The notes under the pieces were generated by a model. The model was not told where the DNA came from. It saw only the letters and a list, made by a program, of their open reading frames with translations, and did no database searches. DNA of 64,000 nt from Cohnella baijiui (lineage in GTDB: Bacteria > Bacillota > Bacilli > Paenibacillales > Paenibacillaceae): the NCBI RefSeq assembly GCF_020731285.1, contig NZ_JAJFOW010000007.1:62001-126000 (forward strand), given 5' to 3'. Positions 38,908-46,193 of the stretch are shown here, piece after piece. The first letter of the stretch is position 1; every line of letters starts with the position of its first letter. A program made the translations under genes and the position numbers.

Positions 38908-40596
38908 ATGCTTCAGGAGCTGTCCATCCGCCATTTGGCCGTCATCGAACAGATTCGCATCGCATTTCATCGCGGTTTTCAGGTGCTTACCGGGGAAACG
39001 GGAGCGGGCAAGTCGATCGTCATCGACGCCCTTGGCCTCGTCGCCGGCGGTCGCGGGTCGGCGGACATGATCCGTCATGGCTGCGACCGCGCCGATATCG
39101 AAGCTGTTTTCGATCTGCCGGAGAGCCATCCGGTTTGGCAGACGTTGCAGAGGCTCGGTATTCAGGCCGATCCGCAGGAGGCGCTGATCGTCCGGCGCGA
39201 GCTGCAGGCGCAGGGCAAGTCCGCCGCGCGGATCAACGGCCAGCACGTCACGCTGGCGATGCTGCGCGAAGCGGGCGAGCATCTGGTCAACATTCACGGT
39301 CAGCACGAACACCAGTCGCTGCTTCGGACGGACCGCCATCTCGAATGGCTCGATTCGTTCGCCGGCGAGGCGATTCAGCCCCTGAAGGCGGCTTATCAGG
39401 ATCAGTACCGCGAGTACGTCAATGTCAACCGCGAGCGCAGAGAGCTCGAGGAATTGACTCGGCAGCAAATGCAGATGCTCGATCTGTACCGGTATCAATT
39501 GGAGGAGATCGCCGAAGCGAAGCTGAAGCCTGGCGAGGACGAAGTGCTTGCAGAGGAGCGGCGCAAGCTTGCCCACGCGGAGAAGCTCGCGGACGCCGCT
39601 TCCGGCGCCTACGATCTGCTGTACGGCTCTAAAGGGATCTCCACGCTTTCCAAAGCGATCTCCCGTCTGGAGGAGATCGTAAAGGTGGACTCGCAGCGTC
39701 TGACACCGCTGCTCGAGCAGTTGCAGTCGGCTTATTACGCGGCGGAAGATGTCGCGTTCCAGCTGCGGGACTACCGCGACGAGATCGAATTCAATCCGGA
39801 GCGGCTCGCGGAAATCGAGCAGCGGCTGGATCTGCTGTTCGGGCTGAAGCGCAAATACGGTGAGAACGTCGAGGAAATACTCGCTTATCATGCCCGAATT
39901 CAGGCCGATACCGATCGTCTTGAGAACCGCGACGAGCGGCTTAAGGCATTGGCCGATCAAGAAGAACGTCTGCGCGAAGATCTTGAGGCGAAGGCGGAGC
40001 GGCTTTCGTCGATCCGGCGCGACGCCTCGCGGCAGTTGTCGCGGGCGATTGAAGCCGAGTTGAAGGATTTGCAGATGGAGCGCGCCGTGTTCGAGGTGAA
40101 GCTCGAGGCGGGTCCGATCGGACCGACCGGCGCCGACGCGGCCGAGTTTCTGCTGTCCACCAATCCCGGCGAACCGCCGAAGCCGCTCGCCCGCATCGCT
40201 TCGGGCGGGGAGATGTCGCGCGTCATGCTGGCGTTGAAGGCGATTTTCGCGCGAATCGATCAGATTCCGGTGCTCGTGTTCGACGAAGTCGACACCGGCG
40301 TAAGCGGCCGCGCCGCCCAGGCGGTCGCGGAGAAGCTGTCGCGCCTGTCGGGGCACTGCCAAGTGTTCGCCATCACGCATTTGCCGCAGGTGGCGTGCAT
40401 GGCCGACGATCAGTACGAGATCCGCAAGCAAGTGACGGAGGACAGCCGTACGGCGACCTCCATCCGGGAACTCGGAAGAACGGAGCGCGTCGAAGAGCTC
40501 GCGCGGATGCTGGGCGGCGTGGAAGTGACGGACAAAACCAGACATCATGCGCAGGAAATGCTTTCGCTGGCGGAGCGTCAAAAAAACGCGTGCTGA
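38908..40596 (+). CDS. recN: DNA repair protein RecN
   Basis: RecN is an SMC-like ATPase acting early at double-strand breaks. The 562-residue protein has Walker A TGETGAGKSIVIDALGLVAGGR, a long coiled-coil middle with central RYQLEEIAEAKLKPGEDE, and the C-terminal half with ASGGEMSRVMLALKAIF, Walker B VLVFDEVDTGVSG and ITHLPQVA. GAGGAGGAA precedes the ATG. Confidence 0.97.
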   Translation: MLQELSIRHLAVIEQIRIAFHRGFQVLTGETGAGKSIVIDALGLVAGGRGSADMIRHGCDRADIEAVFDLPESHPVWQTLQRLGIQADPQEALIVRRELQAQGKSAARINGQHVTLAMLREAGEHLVNIHGQHEHQSLLRTDRHLEWLDSFAGEAIQPLKAAYQDQYREYVNVNRERRELEELTRQQMQMLDLYRYQLEEIAEAKLKPGEDEVLAEERRKLAHAEKLADAASGAYDLLYGSKGISTLSKAISRLEEIVKVDSQRLTPLLEQLQSAYYAAEDVAFQLRDYRDEIEFNPERLAEIEQRLDLLFGLKRKYGENVEEILAYHARIQADTDRLENRDERLKALADQEERLREDLEAKAERLSSIRRDASRQLSRAIEAELKDLQMERAVFEVKLEAGPIGPTGADAAEFLLSTNPGEPPKPLARIASGGEMSRVMLALKAIFARIDQIPVLVFDEVDTGVSGRAAQAVAEKLSRLSGHCQVFAITHLPQVACMADDQYEIRKQVTEDSRTATSIRELGRTERVEELARMLGGVEVTDKTRHHAQEMLSLAERQKNAC

Positions 40597-40721
40597 CGCG
40601 AAAAACGGTCGATCGAGGAATGTTTTCGGCAACATAAAACGGGAGGGGCACGGTTACCTTATAGGTACGTCGCCGGCGGTTCGAGATTGTGCCGGGGAAG
40701 TCTGTAGGGGAGCGTGAGATC

Positions 40722-42050
40722 TTGAACCGAAAGTCCTCTTTCCGTCGCAGGTTCGGTATCGTTCTGGTCTTATTTCTAATCGCTGCGGTGACGTCGGCTC
40801 CGATTCGGCATTTCGCGTCTTTCCCTCACGAGCTTCGGCTGTTCGAGGGCCAAGCCAAGCGCCTGGACTACGCGATGCCGGTTCATGCCCAAGGCAGTCT
40901 GGATCCGCAGGTAGCCGCGGTGAACGGCGCCGCTTCTTCCAAATTTCTGGTGGATTTGAATCGGCCGCTGTCGATCCAGCCCAAGCAAAGCGGCATGACC
41001 GAGCTCAAGCTTCGGTTGTTCGGCCGCATCCCGTTCAAAACGGTCAAGCTGCAAGTCATCCCCGACCTTCGGGTCATTCCGGGCGGTCAAACGATCGGCG
41101 TCAAGGTTCGAGCCGCCGGCATCATGGTCGTCGGCCATCATCTCGTTCAAACCGGCGCGGACTCACGGCTGTCTCCCGGCGAAGACGCCAAACTCAAGCT
41201 GGGCGATCTTATCGTATCCATTAACGGAACGGCGCTAAACGACGTCAAGAAGGTCGCGGGAATCGCCGAGCAGGCGGGCAAAACCGGCCGCCCGCTCAAA
41301 CTGCTTGTTCAGCGGGGCAAATCCCGGTTCGAGACGTCGCTCATGCCCGCGTACGACAGGGAAGACAAAGCTTGGCGACTTGGCCTGTACATCCGAGACT
41401 CCGCCGCCGGCGTCGGCACCTTGACTTTTTACGCACCCGATCAAGGCGTATACGGCGCGCTAGGTCATGTCATTACCGACATGGACACGCAGACGCCCAT
41501 CAGCATCGGGAGCGGCGAGATTTTGCAATCCAACGTCACATCGATTTCCAAAAGCCAGAGCGGAGAGCCGGGCGAGAAACGCGCCCAATTCGTCCGCGAG
41601 AGCAAGACGCTGGGCAACGTGGAGCGCAATACGGCTTTCGGCATTTTCGGGCAAATGAGCGAGCTTCCGGGACACGCGCTCAATCCCGAGCCCGTGCCGG
41701 TTTCGTTCGCCGAGGAGGTTGAGGAAGGGCCGGCCGAAATCTGGACGGTCGTGAACGGGCAAAAGGTCGAACGGTTCAGCATTCAAATCGTTCACGTATC
41801 CAAACAAACCTCTCCCGCAACCAAGGGTATGGTCATTCGCGTAACCGATCCGAAGCTGCTCGAGCGTACGGGCGGCATCGTTCAAGGCATGAGCGGCAGT
41901 CCGATTCTGCAAAAAGGCAAGCTGGTCGGCGCCGTGACGCACGTCTTCGTAAACGATCCGGCCTCCGGCTACGGCTGCTTCATCGAGTGGATGCTTCAAG
42001 ATGCAGGCATTATGCTGAAGCCCGATCAGGTAACATCTAAGGCGGTTTAA
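40722..42050 (+). CDS. spoIVB: SpoIVB peptidase
   Basis: SpoIVB is a PDZ-containing serine protease secreted from the forespore that triggers pro-sigma-K processing in the mother cell. The 442-residue protein has an N-terminal membrane anchor (FGIVLVLFLIAAVTSAPI), a PDZ region (LGDLIVSINGTALNDVKKVAGI) and the S55 catalytic domain: RIGLYIRDSAAGVGTLTF-like block, GALGHVITDMDTQTPI and GIVQGMSGSPILQKGKLVGAVTHVFVNDP, with the serine at about 391. TTG 40722 is chosen because AGGGGAG lies 9 bases upstream. A GTG at 40689 has no site. Confidence 0.95.
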   Translation: MNRKSSFRRRFGIVLVLFLIAAVTSAPIRHFASFPHELRLFEGQAKRLDYAMPVHAQGSLDPQVAAVNGAASSKFLVDLNRPLSIQPKQSGMTELKLRLFGRIPFKTVKLQVIPDLRVIPGGQTIGVKVRAAGIMVVGHHLVQTGADSRLSPGEDAKLKLGDLIVSINGTALNDVKKVAGIAEQAGKTGRPLKLLVQRGKSRFETSLMPAYDREDKAWRLGLYIRDSAAGVGTLTFYAPDQGVYGALGHVITDMDTQTPISIGSGEILQSNVTSISKSQSGEPGEKRAQFVRESKTLGNVERNTAFGIFGQMSELPGHALNPEPVPVSFAEEVEEGPAEIWTVVNGQKVERFSIQIVHVSKQTSPATKGMVIRVTDPKLLERTGGIVQGMSGSPILQKGKLVGAVTHVFVNDPASGYGCFIEWMLQDAGIMLKPDQVTSKAV

Positions 42051-42073
42051 TCGCCTTAGATGTTCTTATTTTT
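42033..42073 (+). terminator. Terminator overlapping the end of spoIVB
   Basis: A perfect 12-bp stem, ACATCTAAGGCG (42033-42044) with CGCCTTAGATGT (42052-42063), contains the spoIVB stop codon in its loop. TCTTATTTTT follows. Confidence 0.9.
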
Positions 42074-42102
42074 CCGCAGCGATTTGATTCCATCCGATTA
42101 TT

Positions 42103-42109
42103 TGTCGAA
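42103..42109 (+). promoter_or_regulatory. Upstream Spo0A box (0A box)
   Basis: TGTCGAA, an exact 0A-box core, in an AT-rich spacer about 110 bases upstream of the sigma-H promoter. A nearby TTGACG (42132-42137) might belong to a vegetative promoter, but no convincing -10 goes with it. Confidence 0.65.
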
Positions 42110-42195
42110 TTAAAGCGAAATAAATCATGAATTGACGTAAATTTAATATTATATGCCATACGATCAAAAAAATAAAGAAATAAATTTTTCCTCGG

Positions 42196-42221
42196 AAGGA
42201 ATTAGGTTCGGTTTGTCGAAT
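42196..42221 (+). promoter_or_regulatory. Sigma-H promoter of spo0A with overlapping 0A box
   Basis: AAGGAATT (42196-42203), 11 bases, GTCGAATT (42215-42222) fits the sigma-H consensus (RnAGGAwWW, 11-12 bases, RnnGAATww). TGTCGAA at 42214-42220 is an exact 0A box lying over the -10. B. subtilis spo0A also has a sigma-H promoter with Spo0A boxes, giving feedback during entry into sporulation. Confidence 0.88.
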
Positions 42222-42287
42222 TCGGATTAGCAGGGAAACGGTGAGCGTTTCTTAAACCATCTGAGCTGAGTGAGGGAGGATACAACT

Positions 42288-43109
42288 TTGCCGCGGATCG
42301 AAGTATTTCTAGCAGATGACAACCGTGAATTCACCAATTTGCTGTCCGAGTACATTGAAGAACAGGACGACATGACCGTCGTCGGGGTGGCTTACAACGG
42401 AGAGGAAGTCATCCGTCAGCTCGAAGAGAGCCGGCTCGTGCCGGATGTCATGATTTTGGATATCATCATGCCTCATCTGGACGGCCTTGGCGTGCTGGAG
42501 AAGCTGCGCGAGCTGAATCTGTCTCCCAGCCCCAAGATCATCATGCTCACCGCGTTCGGCCAGGAGAACATCACGCAGCGGGCGGTTCAGTTGGGGGCAT
42601 CGTATTACATACTGAAGCCATTCGATATGGACGTGCTCGCCAACCGCATTCGGCAGCTGGCCGGCAGCAACGTCGTCACGACCAGCTCCAGCCCGGCTTC
42701 CGCTTCGATCTCCGGCGGCGGCTTGCGGTCCAATATCGTCCCGATCGGCAAGCCGAAAAATCTGGACGCCAACATCACGAGCATCATCCACGAGATCGGC
42801 GTTCCGGCCCATATCAAGGGCTACCAGTACCTTCGCGAAGCGATCACCATGGTGTACAACAACATCGAGATCCTCGGCGCCATCACCAAAACGCTGTACC
42901 CCGCCATCGCCGAGAAGTTCAAGACGACGCCTTCTCGCGTCGAGCGCGCCATCCGCCACGCGATCGAGGTCGCCTGGACGCGCGGCAACATCGACAGCAT
43001 CAGCCACCTGTTCGGGTACACGATCAACATCGCCAAATCAAAGCCGACGAATAGCGAATTCATCGCGATGGTTGCGGACAAGCTGCGGATCGAGCACAAA
43101 GTGAGCTGA
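42288..43109 (+). CDS. spo0A: Sporulation master regulator Spo0A
   Basis: Spo0A is the phosphorelay response regulator that commits the cell to sporulation. The 273-residue protein has a receiver domain (ADDNREF, phosphoacceptor Asp58 in [11 protein letters not shown], Lys in LKPFDM). A short linker leads to the DNA-binding domain, with the near-invariant [29 protein letters not shown] and [27 protein letters not shown] 42288 is chosen: GGGAGGA lies 7 bases before it, while the in-frame GTG at 42270 lies upstream of that site. Confidence 0.98.
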   Translation: MPRIEVFLADDNREFTNLLSEYIEEQDDMTVVGVAYNGEEVIRQLEESRLVPDVMILDIIMPHLDGLGVLEKLRELNLSPSPKIIMLTAFGQENITQRAVQLGASYYILKPFDMDVLANRIRQLAGSNVVTTSSSPASASISGGGLRSNIVPIGKPKNLDANITSIIHEIGVPAHIKGYQYLREAITMVYNNIEILGAITKTLYPAIAEKFKTTPSRVERAIRHAIEVAWTRGNIDSISHLFGYTINIAKSKPTNSEFIAMVADKLRIEHKVS

Positions 43110-43141
43110 AAGAGGGAAACGTAACGTCATTTTAAATCTTG

Positions 43142-43243
43142 ACAAGCAAAAACGGCTCCGCCGTCTTCAAGGAAGATGGCGGTACGTTCTTATCGGAGGT
43201 CATACAGAAATGGAAAGGGCTAAAACTTATCCATTCTGTATGA
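43142..43243 (-). repeat. Dispersed two-hairpin repeat, copy 3 (inverted)
   Basis: Read on the minus strand this 102-base segment starts TCATACAGAATGGATAAG, contains TTCTGTATGACCTCCGAT and ends GTTTTTGCTTGT, matching copies 1 and 2 over its whole length. The hairpin-2 loop carries three extra bases (CATCTTCCTTGAAG). On the plus strand the same hairpin lies just after spo0A and may serve as its terminator. Confidence 0.9.
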
Positions 43244-43248
43244 CAAAC

Positions 43249-43296
43249 AAACACCGCGCCTCTACGGTCTTTGCACCTGTAGGGGGGCGGTGTTTT
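43249..43296. terminator. Bidirectional-looking hairpin next to repeat copy 3
   Basis: ACACCGC (43251-43257) pairs with GCGGTGT (43287-43293), with inner CTAC/GTAG pairs. TTTT follows on the plus strand and TTTGTTTG on the minus strand. Confidence 0.7.
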
Positions 43297-43327
43297 ACCA
43301 TTTCGCTGCCGAATGGGGGAGAATCGA

Positions 43328-43639
43328 ATGCGTCTCCTGCGACATCCTGGCGCCAGCTGGACACTGAGTCTGATCGCGACTCTGACCTACTTCATAACCG
43401 TTTTGTTGTTTCGAACGTCCCGAGTGCCCTTTTTGGACGGCGTCTTGCTGTTCCTGGCGTATTATGTGGCGTTTGGGCTGCTGTTCGGCTGGCTTCCTTA
43501 CGTGCTTTATCGCAAGATGCGCCGCACCGCCGCGCGCGGGGTCGTGATCGCGGGTTTCCATTTGCTGTTTATCGTTCTGTTTCTTCAAGCGTTGGAGAAT
43601 TTTCCGACAGGTCCTTTTCTATCCGGTCATGCGCCATGA
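43328..43639 (+). CDS. Small three-helix membrane protein, unknown
   Basis: The start is taken at ATG 43328, seven bases after GGGGGA; the in-frame ATG at 43313 overlaps that site. The 103-residue product has three hydrophobic segments (SLIATLTYFITVLLF, LDGVLLFLAYYVAFGLLFGWLPYVLY and VVIAGFHLLFIVLFLQAL). No family is recognised. It lies alone between spo0A and an esterase gene, with a terminator downstream. Confidence 0.7.
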   Translation: MRLLRHPGASWTLSLIATLTYFITVLLFRTSRVPFLDGVLLFLAYYVAFGLLFGWLPYVLYRKMRRTAARGVVIAGFHLLFIVLFLQALENFPTGPFLSGHAP

Positions 43640-43692
43640 GGAAGGACGGACGGGCGAAACGGGAACAATAATCATCGCGTATGTGCGCATGT

Positions 43693-43727
43693 AAGCCTTT
43701 CCGCAAATTCGCGGAAAGGCTTTTTTT
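43693..43727 (+). terminator. Terminator of the small membrane protein gene
   Basis: AAGCCTTTCCGC pairs with GCGGAAAGGC around a short loop, followed by seven Ts. Confidence 0.92.
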
Positions 43728-43797
43728 GTCGCGCCGGTTCCGCTATGATGGGTGGGTGTGCCTCAAATGGGATCGATTAGGGGAAGGGGAACGGAAC

Positions 43798-44760
43798 ATG
43801 AGCAATGCCGTGACGAGAAGAATAGCCGATTTGGAACGATATTTGCCCGAACTGACGTTGCCGAGGGAACAAATCGACGCATACTGGGACGACGTGCTCG
43901 CAAAGGCGGCGGACAAGCCGCTCCGGGACCGGCGAACCGAAGTGGAGACGCCGTTTCCGCAGCTGCTCGCCTACCGCGTCGAATACGAGGGCTTTGACGA
44001 TACCCGCATTCACGGGTGGTTCCTGCTGCCCCGGAGCATGGCCGGGCAGAAGCTGCCTTGCGTGGTCGTCTTTCACGGCTACACCGGCAGCAAGGGCTAC
44101 CCGGAAGACTTTGCGGCGTTCGCTTTGATGGGCGTGGCGGTGTTCGCGGTCGATATCCGGGGCCAAGGCGGAGATACGGGCAACGGCCTGGCGCAATCCT
44201 ACGGCATGACGCGGGGATGGATTACGCAGGGGATACTAGATAAGGAAACGTGCTACTACAAAGCGATCACGCTCGATGCGCTGAAGGCGCTGGAGTGGGC
44301 GGCCGCGCAGGACGAAGTCGACGAGACGCGCATCTGCGTGGACGGCGTGAGCCAGGGCGGCGGACTCGCCTTCATCTCGGCGGCGCTGTCGCCCGTGCCC
44401 GCGATCGCCGTGGCGCATATCCCGAACATGTGCCATATGGATTTCGGCATCCTGAATTCGACCAGTTCGCTGAGCGAGGCGGCGGAGTTTGTGCACCGGT
44501 TTCCGGATCGGCTCGAGACCGTCCTGGATACGTTAAGCTACTTCGACAATATGAATCTGGCGCATCGGATTCGGATTCCGCTGTTCGTCACCTGCGGCCT
44601 GAAGGACATGGTAACGATGCCCGAGACGATCTACGCGGCGTTTAATCGGGTGAACGCACCCAAGACGATTCGCCCGTATCCGTTTTCCGGACATACGGTC
44701 GGCGGGGATCAGAACCGGCAGGCGGCCGAATTTATTTCCGCTCATTTTTTTAATTTTTAG
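43798..44760 (+). CDS. Acetylxylan esterase / cephalosporin-C deacetylase family (CE7) hydrolase
   Basis: The 320-residue protein has the length and motifs of CE7 deacetylases: VVVFHGYTGSKGYPEDFAAFALMGVAVFAVDIRGQGGDTG, the nucleophile elbow GVSQGGG, an acid in GLKDMVTMPETIYAAFN and the catalytic His in FSGHTVGG. CE7 enzymes are cytoplasmic and remove acetyl groups from short xylo-oligosaccharides. No signal peptide is seen. The ATG at 43798 has GGGGAAGGGG upstream. An alpha-xylosidase gene lies about 8 kb away. Confidence 0.9.
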   Translation: MSNAVTRRIADLERYLPELTLPREQIDAYWDDVLAKAADKPLRDRRTEVETPFPQLLAYRVEYEGFDDTRIHGWFLLPRSMAGQKLPCVVVFHGYTGSKGYPEDFAAFALMGVAVFAVDIRGQGGDTGNGLAQSYGMTRGWITQGILDKETCYYKAITLDALKALEWAAAQDEVDETRICVDGVSQGGGLAFISAALSPVPAIAVAHIPNMCHMDFGILNSTSSLSEAAEFVHRFPDRLETVLDTLSYFDNMNLAHRIRIPLFVTCGLKDMVTMPETIYAAFNRVNAPKTIRPYPFSGHTVGGDQNRQAAEFISAHFFNF

Positions 44761-44840
44761 GTTAGCTTAAGGTAAAATGTCGAAAAACTGATATAGTGAA
44801 GAAATGAATGATAGGCGATACTGAGGAGGATTAAGAAGGA

Positions 44841-46037
44841 ATGAGCGATTTGGAAAAAGACCCGAAATTCCCGGCATCTTCCGAGCCGGAATCGGCAGCG
44901 GACAAGCCGGAGGAAACGACGGCGGACAAGCTGCCCGAAACGGAAGTTCAAACGGACCGGGCGGAGGAGCCCGTTTTCGAACCCAATGAAGATCGAATCG
45001 TCGACGAGGTGCCCGAAGCGGCAGTCGGCGCGACTGCAGGGACAGCGGCCGCCGCTTCGGCTTCCAAGCCCGCCGCCGTCATCGTCCCTTGGGCGATCGC
45101 GGTCATCGCGGTCGTCGCCCTGGCTTTCGTCCTTGTCCGCGGCACGGGCGGCGGCGGGATGAACGAGGCCGTCGGCAAGCTGGACGGCAAGACGATCACG
45201 AAGTCGGAACTGTACGACGAGATGGAGAAACAGAACGGCAAGGAACAGCTCGCTTCGCTGCTCGACCAGTATATGACGCTGAAGCTGATCAAGCTGGAGG
45301 CCGACAAAGCCGGCGCCAAAGTCGGACAAGCCGACGTCGACAAGGAAATCGCCTCGATCAAGGAGAAGAACGGCTTCACCAGCGACGCGCAGCTGGAGTC
45401 GGCGCTGGCTTCCTCCGGCATGACGCTGGAGAGTTTCCGCGAGCAGATTCAGACGCAGGTCGAACTGCGCGCGGTATTCGAGAAGCGGACGGCGCCGAAG
45501 GAAGACGATCTGAAAGCCTACTACGAGAAGAACAAAGAAAACTTCGGCACGCCGGAAGAAGTGAAGGCGTCCCATATCCTGCTCGAGACAAAGGAAGAGG
45601 CTGAAGCGGTGTTGAAGCAGCTGAAAAGCGGCGGCGACTTCGCCAAGCTCGCCCAAGAGAAGTCGATCGATCCGGGCTCGAAGGACAACGGCGGCGACCT
45701 GGGCTTCTTCCCGAAAGGGCGCATGAACGAGCCATTCGAAACCGCCGCGTTCAACCTGAAAAAAGGCGAGATGAGCGGCGTCGTCGAATCTCCGAACGGC
45801 TACCATATCATCAAGTTGACCGACCGAAAGGAAGCAGCGATCCCGTCCTACGAAGAAGTGAAGAATGAAGTAAAAAACGCGTTCCTCGACGAAAAAATCA
45901 ACGAAGGCGCGTCCGAATGGATCGACGAAGCGAAGAAAACCGCCGGCTATCAAAATTTGCTGAGCGACAAGCCCGAGCCGACCCCGGCCGCAAGCGAACC
46001 GGCTTCGCCGTCACCTTCCGCAACGGCCAAAGAATAA
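44841..46037 (+). CDS. PrsA-like peptidyl-prolyl isomerase foldase, transmembrane-anchored
   Basis: The 398-residue protein has a long acidic N-terminal region (residues 1-75, rich in Glu, Asp and Pro), a single membrane helix (VIVPWAIAVIAVVALAFVLV, about 80-99), a SurA/PrsA N-like helical domain, and a parvulin domain (about 235-330: EVKASHILLETKEEAEAVLKQL, NGGDLGFFPKGRMNEPFETAAF, GYHIIKLTDRK). A Pro/Ser-rich tail ends it. It should assist folding of exported proteins. Unlike B. subtilis PrsA it has no lipobox and is probably a type II membrane protein. Confidence 0.9.
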   Translation: MSDLEKDPKFPASSEPESAADKPEETTADKLPETEVQTDRAEEPVFEPNEDRIVDEVPEAAVGATAGTAAAASASKPAAVIVPWAIAVIAVVALAFVLVRGTGGGGMNEAVGKLDGKTITKSELYDEMEKQNGKEQLASLLDQYMTLKLIKLEADKAGAKVGQADVDKEIASIKEKNGFTSDAQLESALASSGMTLESFREQIQTQVELRAVFEKRTAPKEDDLKAYYEKNKENFGTPEEVKASHILLETKEEAEAVLKQLKSGGDFAKLAQEKSIDPGSKDNGGDLGFFPKGRMNEPFETAAFNLKKGEMSGVVESPNGYHIIKLTDRKEAAIPSYEEVKNEVKNAFLDEKINEGASEWIDEAKKTAGYQNLLSDKPEPTPAASEPASPSPSATAKE

Positions 46038-46071
46038 ACGACCGATAATTGAACAAGAGGATGCCAATCCG

Positions 46072-46113
46072 AAGCCGCCGCAAGCTCCGACAAGGGGCGC
46101 GGCGGCTTTTTTT
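46072..46113 (+). terminator. Terminator of the PrsA-like gene
   Basis: AAGCCGCCGC pairs with GCGCGGCGGCTT across a 15-base loop, followed by seven Ts. Confidence 0.88.
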
Positions 46114-46115
46114 CG

Positions 46116-46144
46116 TTGAAATCAAGAGTGAGATTCATTATCAT
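46116..46144 (+). promoter_or_regulatory. Promoter of the ABC exporter with a Fur-like box
   Basis: TTGAAA (46116-46121), 17 bases, TATCAT (46139-46144). The sequence TGAGATTCATTATCA (46129-46143) overlaps the -10 and matches the Fur 7-1-7 box (TGATAATNATTATCA) at 13 of 15 positions, with a perfect right half. This suggests iron-dependent repression. Confidence 0.65.
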
Positions 46145-46193
46145 TTAGATGAGGATAAAGGGCATTCCGGTCTTCGCTTAGGAGGAACTGATC

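Noticed and set aside
40597..40721. Sigma-F/sigma-G promoter for spoIVB
   Set aside because: A CATAAAA sequence occurs, but no TGNATA-type -35 lies at the right distance, so a call is not supported by the sequence.
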